From: an uncultured Chloroflexota bacterium
Lineage (GTDB): Bacteria > Chloroflexota > Anaerolineae > Caldilineales > Caldilineaceae
Assembly: GCA_903858085.1 (NCBI GenBank)
Contig: CAIOHJ010000094.1
Coordinates: forward strand, 1-27,872
Direction of reading: 5' to 3'
Length of the DNA: 27,872 nt
Shown here: positions 1 to 7,962 of the stretch, one piece after another
Layout of the letters: every line of letters begins with the position of its first letter
Position numbering within the stretch: the stretch's first letter is position 1
The notes under the pieces: model-generated
What the model was told of the DNA's origin: nothing
The model's input: the letters and a program-made list of their open reading frames with translations, nothing else
The model's database searches: none
Position numbers and translations under genes: made by a program

Positions 1-1
1 C

Positions 2-46
2 AATCTGGCCGAAGCAGTGACCCAGTGGTTTCAATCCCCGCCATGA
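2..46 (+). CDS. C-terminal end of an upstream gene cut by the window edge
   Basis: The second reading frame is open from the window edge and ends with a TGA at 44-46. It encodes the last 14 residues of a protein, reading NLAEAVTQWFQSPP. The stop overlaps the ATG at 43 as ATGA, the usual sign of translational coupling, which is the only reason to prefer this frame. Another frame ends at a TGA at 18-20, so the choice is not certain. Too little is present to name a function. A partner in cytochrome c assembly would fit the downstream ResB-like gene, but that is a guess. Confidence 0.35.
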   Translation, partial: NLAEAVTQWFQSPP

Positions 47-1554
47 ACAAAGCTTTCCCTGCCCCGGAGCCCCCCCCTGACCCCACAGCGCCTCGCAGCC
101 TGCTGCGGGGCGTCGACAGCCTCTGGCACTGGCTGGCCGACCCGCGCCTGCTCTTCGGGCTGGCGTTGGGGCTGGCTGCGCCGATCTGGCTGGGCTTGGT
201 GCTGCCACAATTGCCGGGCCAGCTGCGCAGCGAGCCAGCAGCCGCAGAACGCTGGCTGACCGCTGCGACAGAAACGTTTGGTGTCTGGGGCCCATTGCTG
301 CGCACTCTGGGGCTGTTCGATGTGCTGCGGAGCCCGCTGGTCAGCGTGGCGCTCTGGATGGCACTCTGGGTCTTGCTCGTCCAACTGGCCCACACGACAA
401 CGGCTGTCCTGCGGTGGCGGCGCCTGCATCGCCTGCTTGAAGAGAGCAGCCAGACGAGCGGAGATGCTCTACCGCTTCTGCTGTCGGACCCCCTCTGGCG
501 CTGGCGCGGCGTCTTCCCCGCCACTGCACAGAGGCTTGCCGATGTCGGAGAGAGCCAGCTGCAGAGCTGGGCAGCGCGCGTGGAACGGCGTGTCGTTCGT
601 CTCAGCGCCGGCCCCGACCAGATGGCTCCCCTCTCACCGACGGCGGAGCCCGCCTCGCTGCTGGAGGAACGCTTGTTGGGCGTGCAGGGCTGGCCAGAGA
701 CTCTGCTGCGCCCCTTGCTGCCTGCGGCCTTGCTGCTGGCGCTCTGTGTCCCTCTGGCTTCCGCCACCCTGGGCCACGCTTTCCAGCCCCCGCCGCTTTT
801 GCCCGGCGAACGCAGCTCGGACACTACCGCTGGGCTGCTCCTGGAATACCTGCTCCTTTACCCACAGCCGGGGGTTGTCGGCCCGGTTCTGCGTCTGACC
901 AAAGGCACGCACGAACGTCTGCTGCCGCTGGCCCCCAGCAGCAGCACTGTCGAGGGGGTCCACGTCGATGTACAGCCGGGGCCGCCAGCGCTTCTGGTGC
1001 ACACGGTGGATGGTTCCGCACAGCTGGCCCGCCCGGGGCAGTCGGACAGCGCAGAGACCGTGAGTCTGGGCTTTTCCGACCTGGGCAGCGAGCAGGTGCT
1101 GCTGCTCCCCGGCTATGAGATCGGGCTGCGCATCATCCGCCAGAAGAGTGAATCCTCTGCGGTGGCAGAGAGCACCTTCAGCGTAGAGATTTTTCAAGGC
1201 GACCAGGCGGCGCAGCGGCTGACGATCCAGGGCAGCCAGATCGAGCGCATCGACACGCCGGCGGGCCCGCTCCTGTTGGGGTTTGTGCCGATCGCGATGT
1301 TGCAGGTGCACGTCTACACCACACCGGGCGCCTGGCTGCTGCTTCCTGCTCTGCTCCTGGCGGTGGCGGGCGCGGCAGGTTTTCGGCGCAAGCCGCTTTT
1401 TTTGCTGGCCCAACTGGCCCCTTGGCCGGTCGAGCGCAGCGTCGTGGTGCTGCACTCCAATAGCCCTGCTCTGCTCGCAGAACTGCGCCAGAAATTGGAC
1501 CCGTTCGAACCCCCTTCTGCGCTCTCTGCGACCACGCCCCAACGGTCTGGGTGA
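43..1554 (+). CDS. ResB-like cytochrome c biogenesis membrane protein
   Basis: Predicted 503-residue inner-membrane protein of the ResB/CcsB type, which in System II cytochrome c maturation works with a CcsA/ResC partner to deliver haem to apocytochromes. Visible layout: hydrophobic segments near residues 36-55, 97-118 and 220-243, a long extracytoplasmic region, then a last membrane segment near 428-446 and a short tail. The motif GLFDVLRSP just before the second membrane segment is typical of ResB. The ATG at 43 is chosen because it overlaps an upstream stop as ATGA; a GTG at 25 is in frame but less attractive. The sequence is divergent, so family assignment is good but exact function is inferred. 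The glycosyltransferase gene follows 7 bases downstream. Confidence 0.75.
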   Translation: MNKAFPAPEPPPDPTAPRSLLRGVDSLWHWLADPRLLFGLALGLAAPIWLGLVLPQLPGQLRSEPAAAERWLTAATETFGVWGPLLRTLGLFDVLRSPLVSVALWMALWVLLVQLAHTTTAVLRWRRLHRLLEESSQTSGDALPLLLSDPLWRWRGVFPATAQRLADVGESQLQSWAARVERRVVRLSAGPDQMAPLSPTAEPASLLEERLLGVQGWPETLLRPLLPAALLLALCVPLASATLGHAFQPPPLLPGERSSDTTAGLLLEYLLLYPQPGVVGPVLRLTKGTHERLLPLAPSSSTVEGVHVDVQPGPPALLVHTVDGSAQLARPGQSDSAETVSLGFSDLGSEQVLLLPGYEIGLRIIRQKSESSAVAESTFSVEIFQGDQAAQRLTIQGSQIERIDTPAGPLLLGFVPIAMLQVHVYTTPGAWLLLPALLLAVAGAAGFRRKPLFLLAQLAPWPVERSVVVLHSNSPALLAELRQKLDPFEPPSALSATTPQRSG

Positions 1555-1561
1555 GGTGAAA

Positions 1562-2785
1562 ATGCAGGATGGTTGCAACGGCCCGCCCCAGCCTGCTCTG
1601 CTCGGTGGCGGCAAAAGGAGAGCCAGCAGCCCTGGCAAGGGGGGGGCCGTTCCGCTGCTCCTCGACATCGGCCCTGCTGTCCATCAAGGGGCTGGCCTGG
1701 CCCGCTATGCCGAACAGCTGGCGCTGCATCTGCGCCGTCTGCCTGAAGAGGTAGATCTGGAGCTTTTTTACAACGCACACAGCGGGCACGGCCTCCCGGC
1801 TGGCCTGCAGGGTGTGCCCGTGCGCTCTCTGTCCCGTGGTCAGGTGGCCTGGCGGCTCAGCGTGCTGGCCAGCCAGCTCTTCCGGCGTCCCTTGCGCTCG
1901 TTGGCTGCTGTCGGCACCCGGCCTCGGCTCTATCACGCCACCGAACATCTGCTGCCCTATCTGCGCACCCCAGCGGTGCTGACTGTCCACGACCTGATTT
2001 TTGAGCGCTACCCCGAGCACCACACACGCCGCAATGTCTGGTTTCTCAAAGTGGGGATGCGGCTCTTCACCCGGGCTGCGGCGGCCATTGTGGCGGTCAG
2101 CCAGCACACCCGCCGCGACCTGATCGCGCTGTACAAGACGCCTCCTGACAAGATTTGGGTGATCCATGAGGGCATCGACCCCCTCTTCCAGCCAGCCAGC
2201 GCCGTCGAGGTTGCCCGCGTCCGGGCCCACTATCGGCTCGAGTCCCCCTATCTGCTGATGGTGGGCACGCTGGAGCCTCGCAAAAATCATCGTACAGCCC
2301 TGCACGCCCTGGCACAGCTCAGGGCCCAGGGGGCCCCCCACCAGCTGGTGATCGCAGGGGGAAAAGGCTGGCTTTTCGAGCCGATCCGTCAGCAGGTCGA
2401 CGAACTGGGGTTGGCCGACGCGGTGGTTTTTACCGGCTATGTGCCGGCCGCCGACCTGCCCGCTCTCTATACTGCTGCGGAGTGCCTCCTGCTGCCCAGC
2501 CTTTATGAGGGCTTTGGCTTTCCTGCGCTGGAAGCGATGGCCTGCGCCACACCCGTCATCTGCAGCAATGCGGGCAGTTTGCCCGAGATCGTCGGCGCTG
2601 CGGCCCTGCAGGTCTCTCCTCTGGAGAGCGCTGAGCTGGCTGGCGCCATTCGCCAGGTGGTCAGCCAGCCAGAGCTCTCGGCGCAGCTGCGTCGTCTGGG
2701 CCGAGAGCAGGCGGCCGCCTTCAGTTGGGAGCGGTGTGCGGCACAAACTGCGGCGCTCTACCGACAGCTGGAGGGGGCTGGGTAG
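1562..2785 (+). CDS. GT4-family glycosyltransferase (GT-B fold)
   Basis: Predicted 407-residue retaining glycosyltransferase that would move a sugar from a nucleotide-sugar donor to a glycan, lipid or protein acceptor. The N-terminal Rossmann domain has the acceptor-side loop GAGLARYAEQL at about residues 44-54 and the HDLIFERYPEHH segment near 143. The C-terminal donor domain starts with YLLMVGTLEPRKNH at about 230 and carries the GT4 EX7E motif, E316-GFGFPAL-E324, followed by a conserved SLPEIV segment. The ATG at 1562 follows GAGGTG at 1553-1558 and lies 7 bases after the ResB stop, so the pair is probably co-transcribed. The first 29 residues are glycine- and proline-rich and not clearly part of the fold. 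Donor and acceptor cannot be read from sequence. Confidence 0.9.
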   Translation: MQDGCNGPPQPALLGGGKRRASSPGKGGAVPLLLDIGPAVHQGAGLARYAEQLALHLRRLPEEVDLELFYNAHSGHGLPAGLQGVPVRSLSRGQVAWRLSVLASQLFRRPLRSLAAVGTRPRLYHATEHLLPYLRTPAVLTVHDLIFERYPEHHTRRNVWFLKVGMRLFTRAAAAIVAVSQHTRRDLIALYKTPPDKIWVIHEGIDPLFQPASAVEVARVRAHYRLESPYLLMVGTLEPRKNHRTALHALAQLRAQGAPHQLVIAGGKGWLFEPIRQQVDELGLADAVVFTGYVPAADLPALYTAAECLLLPSLYEGFGFPALEAMACATPVICSNAGSLPEIVGAAALQVSPLESAELAGAIRQVVSQPELSAQLRRLGREQAAAFSWERCAAQTAALYRQLEGAG

Positions 2786-2822
2786 GCTGTGCGGCCGCTC
2801 TGGAAAAAAGCCTTCGGGGGCC

Positions 2823-2853
2823 TTGGGGAGTGCAGTGTGGCCGGTGCTATAAT
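2823..2853 (+). promoter_or_regulatory. Extended -10 promoter ahead of aspC
   Basis: A perfect TATAAT at 2848-2853 is preceded directly by TGC, giving an extended -10. The best -35 candidate, TTGGGG at 2823-2828, is 19 bases upstream and weak, which is tolerable with an extended -10. Transcription would start near 2860, about 50 bases before the aspC ATG. It is the only good promoter seen for the genes from aspC to the nSTAND gene, though internal ones cannot be excluded. Confidence 0.65.
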
Positions 2854-2908
2854 AGGGCATGGGCCGCAGTAGGTTGTGTGGTCGGTCAAAGAGCAAAAAG
2901 AGGGAGTC

Positions 2909-4108
2909 ATGTTTCATACATTGGTGGCGGCACCGCCTGACCCTATCCTGGGGTTGACCGAGGCATTCAAAAAAGATCACAACCCTCAGAAAGTCAATCT
3001 GGGGGTCGGCGTCTACAAAGACGCAGCTGGGCAGACACCAGTGTTGACGGCGGTCAAACGGGCTGAAGAAACGCTTTTGCAGGCCGAGAAGACCAAAAAC
3101 TATCTGCCGATCGAAGGACACAGCGAGTTTGACCAGGCGACCCAGGCGTTGCTGTTGGGAAGCGACCCGGCGGGTGGGAGTGCGGGGCGGGCGGTCACGG
3201 CGCAGGCGCCGGGCGGAACCGGCGCGCTGCGTGTGGCAGCTGATTTTATTGCGTCGACGCTGGCTGCCCCTCGCACGGTCTGGCTCAGCGACCCAACCTG
3301 GCCCAACCACCCCAATGTCTTTCAGGCTGCCGGGCTCCGGACAGCGTCCTATCCCTATTTTGACAAAGCCAGCAACGGGGTGGCCTTCGACGCCATGCTG
3401 TCGACGCTGGAGAGCCTTCCAGAGGGAGATGTCGTCGTGTTGCATGGCTGCTGCCACAATCCGACCGGCGTCGACCTGGATCGGGCCGAGTGGCAGGCCG
3501 TGGCCGAGCTCCTCTGCCGCCGCCACCTGCTGCCTTTGGTCGATTTTGCCTACCAGGGCTTTGCGGACGGGATTCGCGAAGATGCGGCGGGTCTGAAGAT
3601 TCTGATGCAGCACTGTCCCGACTTGCTTGTCGCCAGCTCGTATTCGAAGAATTTTGGCCTCTACAACGAGCGGGTCGGTGCGCTGACCCTGGTGGCGGAG
3701 AGCAGCAGCGGGGCTGCGGCTGCGTTGAGTCACATCAAGCGGGTCATCCGGGCCAATTATTCCAACCCGCCTTCGCATGGGGCCAGCGTGGTGGCTGCTG
3801 TGCTCACAGATGGCGAGCTGCGTGCGCTGTGGGAAGAAGAGGTCCGCGCGATGCGTGGCCGCATCCAGAAGATGCGCCAGGCCTTTGTCGAGACGCTGCA
3901 GGCCAAGGGGGTGGACCGCGATTTTTCGTTTATTGCCCGGCAGCGGGGGATGTTCTCGTTTTCGGGGCTGACCGCCGGGCAGGTGCAGGCGCTGCGGGAG
4001 CAGCACGCCGTCTATGTGGTCGGCTCAGGGCGCATCAGCGTGGCGGGGATGACCGAGGAAAATATGGACTATCTCTGCGGCGCGATCGCCGCTGTGCTGG
4101 CTGGGTAG
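2909..4108 (+). CDS. aspC: Aspartate/aromatic-amino-acid aminotransferase (subgroup I-alpha)
   Basis: Predicted 399-residue cytoplasmic PLP enzyme interconverting aspartate and 2-oxoglutarate with oxaloacetate and glutamate, possibly also acting on aromatic amino acids. By eye it matches enterobacterial AspC/TyrB over its whole length: the APPDPILGL start, the NLGVGVYKD block, PGGTGALRVAADF at 101-113, HGCCHNPTG at 179-187, and the PLP lysine K247 within SYSKNFGLYNERVG. Subgroup I-alpha enzymes are familiar from Proteobacteria and eukaryotes, so lateral origin is possible. The ATG at 2909 follows the ribosome site AGGGAG at 2901-2906. The pseudouridine synthase gene begins 3 bases after the stop. 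A second aminotransferase of the I-gamma type lies at 12902. Confidence 0.95.
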   Translation: MFHTLVAAPPDPILGLTEAFKKDHNPQKVNLGVGVYKDAAGQTPVLTAVKRAEETLLQAEKTKNYLPIEGHSEFDQATQALLLGSDPAGGSAGRAVTAQAPGGTGALRVAADFIASTLAAPRTVWLSDPTWPNHPNVFQAAGLRTASYPYFDKASNGVAFDAMLSTLESLPEGDVVVLHGCCHNPTGVDLDRAEWQAVAELLCRRHLLPLVDFAYQGFADGIREDAAGLKILMQHCPDLLVASSYSKNFGLYNERVGALTLVAESSSGAAAALSHIKRVIRANYSNPPSHGASVVAAVLTDGELRALWEEEVRAMRGRIQKMRQAFVETLQAKGVDRDFSFIARQRGMFSFSGLTAGQVQALREQHAVYVVGSGRISVAGMTEENMDYLCGAIAAVLAG

Positions 4109-4111
4109 AGA

Positions 4112-5074
4112 ATGTACGAACGCTTTACGGTGACCGGCCTGGCTGGGCCCCAGCGATTGGATCGCATTTTGCGTGCCCGCTATTCCTTCAGCGGGCGCCA
4201 GGCGATCGACCAGCTGCTGGCGCGGCGACAGGTGCAGGTCAACCGGCGTACAGTCTGGCTGGCCTCCTGGCAGGTGCGCAACGGAGATACGGTTGCGGTC
4301 TTGGCGGCCCCCGAACCGTTGCCGGTGCAGCCCACCCGTTTTGAGCCGGGCTGGCTGGTCGCCGACGAAGGGGATCTGCTGGTTGTCAACAAGCCTGCAG
4401 GGCTGCTGTCCGAGCCCCGGGCTGGGCTGGACCGTCCTTCCCTGCTGCAGCTGGCTGTCGAGCAATTTGGCCCGCTGACCCTTTTCCACCGGCTGGACCG
4501 GGACACGTCGGGGTTGCTGCTGCTGACGCGCGGGGGGCCGCTCAACGCAAAGCTTGCACTGGCGTTTCAATCGGGGCTTGTCCACAAAGAGTACCTGGCC
4601 CTGGTAGAGCCCTCGACGGCGTTGCAGAAGAGCGGGGTGATCGCCTTGCCGCTGCGTCCACACCGCCAACGGCATGACCAGATGGAAGTTGCCCGCTGTG
4701 GCGGTCAGCCTGCTCTCACCCGCTACAGCCAGATAGCTGCCAGTGCCAACCGTCTCTGGCTCTGTCTGCAGCCAGAGACCGGGCGCACCCATCAGCTGCG
4801 GGTCCATCTGGCCCATCTCGGTGCCCCAATTTTGGGGGATCGCCTCTATGGGCACGCCCACTCTGCTCCCCGGCTGATGCTGCACGCCCATGTGCTTGGG
4901 CTGCCGGCGTTTCTGTACGGGATAGACCGTTGGTTTGTGAGTCCGGCCCCCCCAGAGTTTGACCCGCCCGCCGGCGCCCTGATCGAGAAGGCTGTGGAGG
5001 AGAGCCCTCTTTCTTCAGCAGAGCTCAGGGTTCGGCGGTCGCGCCCACAGAAGACGGAGCTCGGATCCCCATGA
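4112..5074 (+). CDS. RluA-family RNA pseudouridine synthase
   Basis: Predicted 320-residue enzyme that isomerises uridine to pseudouridine in rRNA or tRNA. An S4-type RNA-binding domain fills about residues 12-65 (segments QRLDRIL and VQVNRRTVWL). The catalytic domain follows, with VVNKPAGLLS at 91-100, the family signature HRLDRDTSG at 126-134 with catalytic D129, and the ETGRTHQLRVHLAHLG block further on. The order S4 then catalytic domain matches RluC/RluD-type enzymes; the target base cannot be told. It starts 3 bases after aspC without a clear Shine-Dalgarno, suggesting coupling. Its stop overlaps the ATG of a tiny ORF at 5071 and lies 42 bases before the CHAT gene, in the same reading frame. 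Confidence 0.92.
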   Translation: MYERFTVTGLAGPQRLDRILRARYSFSGRQAIDQLLARRQVQVNRRTVWLASWQVRNGDTVAVLAAPEPLPVQPTRFEPGWLVADEGDLLVVNKPAGLLSEPRAGLDRPSLLQLAVEQFGPLTLFHRLDRDTSGLLLLTRGGPLNAKLALAFQSGLVHKEYLALVEPSTALQKSGVIALPLRPHRQRHDQMEVARCGGQPALTRYSQIAASANRLWLCLQPETGRTHQLRVHLAHLGAPILGDRLYGHAHSAPRLMLHAHVLGLPAFLYGIDRWFVSPAPPEFDPPAGALIEKAVEESPLSSAELRVRRSRPQKTELGSP

Positions 5075-5142
5075 GTCTGGCAGATCTGGCCTCTTTGCAC
5101 AAAGCGCTGGCGATCCATGGCTCTGCTTTACGAAGATTTTGA
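5071..5142 (+). CDS. Possible 23-residue leader-like ORF between rluA-type gene and CHAT gene
   Basis: An ATG at 5071 overlaps the upstream stop as ATGA and opens a 23-codon frame that runs over the CHAT start codon (5117) and stops at 5140-5142. It is LA-rich and begins MSLADLASLHKALA. The placement would let ribosomes finishing the pseudouridine synthase gene continue past the weak CHAT ribosome site. It may equally be chance, since such short frames are common in GC-rich DNA. No function is assigned. Confidence 0.15.
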   Translation: MSLADLASLHKALAIHGSALRRF

Positions 5143-6937
5143 CCTGTTTGTCGACCGCATGGAGGGTGCCTATCGGCTGCGTGTGCTCGACTCTCCAGTG
5201 GGTCAGGCGCAGACGACCGTGGTGCCCGACGGGGCCCTGCTGGCGATCCAGACGGCGATCGCTGCTGGCTGGCAGGTGGAGGAGATTGTTGTTGCGCAGG
5301 ATTGGGGCCGCACGCTCTACGCCACCCTCTTTGCAGATGCTGTCGAGCTCTGTCTGCTGCGCAGCCTGGACAGCGTGCAGCGCAGCGGGCGGGGGCTGCG
5401 GATCCGGCTGCATCTGACGGAGGTTCCTGAACTGGCCGCCCTGCCCTGGGAGCTGGTCTACTCTCCCCACAGTGAGCGTTTTTTGGCGCTTTCCAATACG
5501 ACGCCGATCGTGCGCTATATGGCGTTGGCCACCCACGCACCGGGGCTGCTGGCTGAACTGCCGCTGGCCATCCTCTGTGTGCTGGCTGACCCGACGGATC
5601 TGGAGCCCCGCCTGGAGGTGGAGGTGGAGTGGCGGCGGATCCAAGCTGCGGTGGCTCCGCTGGTTGCCGCTGGCCAGGTGACCTTGCAGCGGCTGGCTGC
5701 CCCTACGGTTGCTGCGCTGCGCAGCCAGCTGCGCGGCCAGCGTGTGCATCTGCTTCATTTTATTGGGCACGGCTGGTACGACCCTGCCAGCCAGAGTTCG
5801 GGGCTGGTGCTGGAGGAGGAGACGGGGCAGGCGGCTCTGGTCGATGCGACGCTGCTCAGCGTGTTGTTGGAAGGCGAGCAGACGCTGCGGGCTGTCTTTC
5901 TCAACGCCTGTGCAGGGGCTCGGGTCGACGAGCGCAATGCCTTTCAAGGCACAGCCCAGCAGCTGGTCCGGTTGGGGATTCCATTGGTGGTGGCGCTGCA
6001 GTTTGACATCGTTTCTGAGCGGGCTGTGCTGCTGGCACAAGAATTCTACCGAGCGATGGCGGATGGATACCCGGCGGAAGCTGCTCTCGCCGAGGCACGC
6101 AAGGCGCTTTTTGACCCTGCGGCTCCGCCGGATTGGAGTGCGCCGGTGTTGTTTGCGCGTTCCGCCGACAATCGGCTGGTGGCGCGTGTGCTGGAGAGCG
6201 TTCCTGCCCGTCCTCGTTTGCCTTTCGAGCCAGAAATGAGGTCGGTTCCAGCAGGCCCATTTGTGATGGGGGCAGCCAACGCCCCGCCTGAGTGGCAGCA
6301 GCACAGGGTGGACCTGGCCCCTTTTGCGATCGGCCGCTATCCAGTCACCAATGCGCAGTATGCAGCCTTTGTGCGCGAGCAGAGCGAACATCGGCCACAG
6401 GGGGTGGGCTGGTTTTTTACAACACCGCCGGCCGGGAAGCTGGAGCATCCGGTGGTCGGGATCAGCTGGCATGCGGCTGCTGCCTACTGTCGCTGGCTGG
6501 CTGTGCAGAGCGGACGTGCCTACCGGCTGCCTACGGAGGCGGAGTGGGAGAAGGCTGCCCGCAGCGACGATGGGCGCACCTATCCCTGGGGGGAAGCTCC
6601 TCCGTCCGCCCAGTACTGCAGCCATGGGGGGGGGCAGACGGCAGCGGTCACCGCCACAGCAGCGGGCTGCAGCCCGTACGGCGTCTGCGATCTGATCGGC
6701 AACGTGCGGGAGTGGACCGCCACGCGTTGGGGCGACAACCTGCGCCGGCCCCAGTTTGTCTATCCTTATCGGAGCGACGAACGCGAGCAGCCCACCCTGC
6801 GGGCCAATGAACTCTGTATCTGCCGCGGCGGTGCCTACGATGACCCGATCGAACGGCTGACGTGCAGTGCCCGGCTGGGCGTGCACGCCGCTGCTGCCCA
6901 TCACAACGTCGGGTTTCGCGTGGCGTACAGCAGCTGA
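5117..6937 (+). CDS. CHAT caspase-like protease fused to FGE-sulfatase/C-type-lectin-fold domain
   Basis: Predicted 606-residue cytoplasmic protein. Residues 1 to about 355 form a CHAT peptidase domain: the start LYEDFDLFVDR, the LPWELVYSP segment at 109-117, catalytic H218 in HFIGHGWYD and catalytic C265 in FLNACAGAR. CHAT proteases are caspase relatives that cleave partner proteins when activated. Residues about 372-605 form an FGE-sulfatase domain: SVPAGPFVMG, RLPTEAEWEKAAR at 470-482, GNVREW at 528-533 and the GFRV end. The two cysteines that give true formylglycine-generating enzymes their activity appear absent: by-eye alignment puts A573 and I578 there and keeps only C583. The domain is therefore more likely a ligand-binding C-type-lectin-fold module. 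The next gene, SIR2-like, starts 26 bases downstream, suggesting one transcript. Confidence 0.9.
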   Translation: MALLYEDFDLFVDRMEGAYRLRVLDSPVGQAQTTVVPDGALLAIQTAIAAGWQVEEIVVAQDWGRTLYATLFADAVELCLLRSLDSVQRSGRGLRIRLHLTEVPELAALPWELVYSPHSERFLALSNTTPIVRYMALATHAPGLLAELPLAILCVLADPTDLEPRLEVEVEWRRIQAAVAPLVAAGQVTLQRLAAPTVAALRSQLRGQRVHLLHFIGHGWYDPASQSSGLVLEEETGQAALVDATLLSVLLEGEQTLRAVFLNACAGARVDERNAFQGTAQQLVRLGIPLVVALQFDIVSERAVLLAQEFYRAMADGYPAEAALAEARKALFDPAAPPDWSAPVLFARSADNRLVARVLESVPARPRLPFEPEMRSVPAGPFVMGAANAPPEWQQHRVDLAPFAIGRYPVTNAQYAAFVREQSEHRPQGVGWFFTTPPAGKLEHPVVGISWHAAAAYCRWLAVQSGRAYRLPTEAEWEKAARSDDGRTYPWGEAPPSAQYCSHGGGQTAAVTATAAGCSPYGVCDLIGNVREWTATRWGDNLRRPQFVYPYRSDEREQPTLRANELCICRGGAYDDPIERLTCSARLGVHAAAAHHNVGFRVAYSS

Positions 6938-6963
6938 CTGCCGACCCAGTGCAAGGGAGGACA

Positions 6964-7962
6964 ATGCCAAACAGCGAGATTTCCTGGAGCTACATTGCCG
7001 ACCAGATCACGCGCAAACGCTGTACGCCGCTGGTCAGCAACCAGCTGATCCTGGGGGCACTCTTTCCTGGCGGAGGGGTGGTGGCGGAGTGGGCCCGCGA
7101 CAGCCAGTACCCGCTGTCGGAGAGCAGCCTGCCGCTGGTCGCACAGTATCTGAGTGTCACCTACCGGGATCCTTACCGTGCCAAAAGCGAGTATTTGCAG
7201 TTTCTCAAACAGCGTTATCTGGCGGCGTTGGAACAGGACCCTGCGGTGGACCGGATCTTCTTGGAGCAGGTGCGTCGTGAGCGGGGGCTGAGTGTCTCTC
7301 AGCTGGTCGGCGATCGTCTGGGCTATCCGGCGCGCGGGGATCTGGAGAATCCGCTCAACCTGCTGGCTGCGTTTGACATGCCGGTTTTTTTGACCACCAG
7401 CCCCCACCTGTTGCTGGAAACTGCGTTGCGCAACCTGGACAAACGCCCACGCACCGAGGCCTACGCCTGGCATGCCGGGTTGGAGGAGCTCATCCCGGTC
7501 GATTATCGGTCGGACCCTGGCTACCAGCCCACTGTTGCAGCTCCGCTGGTCTACCATCTGCATGGGCTGGATGAATGTCCCGAGTCCTTGGTGCTGACCG
7601 AGGACGACCATCTTGATTTTTTGAGCAGCGTGCTTCGTGACTTTCGAGAAATCGGCACGATACCCAATGCGGTGCGCAACGCCATTTCGAGCACCATCTT
7701 GTTGATGATCGGCTACAGCACGCAGAGCTGGGAGATGCGGGTGATTCTGCAGGAGCTGATCCGCGACCAGCCGCGACGTCCGCGCAGCGTGGCAATACAG
7801 CTCGACCCGCTGGAGATGGCTGCGATCCGTGACCTGGCCCGTTTTCAGGACTATGTGCAGATGTATCTGGCTCAGGACAAATATCGGTTCGATATTTTTT
7901 GGGGAGATCCACTCACCTTTTTGCGTCAGCTGTGGGAGGCCTGGCAGGGCGGTGGGGGGTGA
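6964..7962 (+). CDS. SIR2-like domain protein with degenerate active site
   Basis: Predicted 332-residue soluble protein of the SIR2_2 type, a family whose active members hydrolyse NAD in antiviral systems. The assignment rests on three blocks in the right order: VFLTTSPHLLLE at 141-152, YHLHGLDECPESLVLTEDD at 197-215 and ILLMIGYST at 245-253. Active members usually read TTNYD in the first block; here it is TTSPH, so the key asparagine is replaced by S146. The N-terminal glycine-rich nucleotide loop is also not recognisable (TPLVSNQLILGALFPG). H200, in the position of the general-base histidine, is kept. It may bind rather than cleave NAD, or act as a scaffold. The ATG at 6964 follows AGGGAGG at 6954-6960. 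It sits between the CHAT and nSTAND genes. Confidence 0.72.
   Translation: MPNSEISWSYIADQITRKRCTPLVSNQLILGALFPGGGVVAEWARDSQYPLSESSLPLVAQYLSVTYRDPYRAKSEYLQFLKQRYLAALEQDPAVDRIFLEQVRRERGLSVSQLVGDRLGYPARGDLENPLNLLAAFDMPVFLTTSPHLLLETALRNLDKRPRTEAYAWHAGLEELIPVDYRSDPGYQPTVAAPLVYHLHGLDECPESLVLTEDDHLDFLSSVLRDFREIGTIPNAVRNAISSTILLMIGYSTQSWEMRVILQELIRDQPRRPRSVAIQLDPLEMAAIRDLARFQDYVQMYLAQDKYRFDIFWGDPLTFLRQLWEAWQGGGG

Noticed and set aside
1178..4006. 942-residue minus-strand open frame
   Set aside because: It lies antisense to three well-supported genes (ResB-like, GT4, aspC), has no recognisable motif and is arginine/glutamine-rich as expected of a GC-rich shadow frame.
6700..6937. Target region of a diversity-generating retroelement
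   Set aside because: The C-terminal lectin-fold end resembles known variable regions, but no reverse transcriptase, template repeat or second copy of this end is present in the window.
4112..6937. Pseudouridine synthase and CHAT domains as one split fusion gene
   Set aside because: They share a reading frame with one stop between them, but each protein has normal ends and CHAT proteins start naturally at this LYEDFDLF-type N-terminus.
5015..6970. 651-residue minus-strand open frame
   Set aside because: Antisense to the CHAT-FGE gene, whose catalytic motifs are clear; no domain is visible in the reverse frame.
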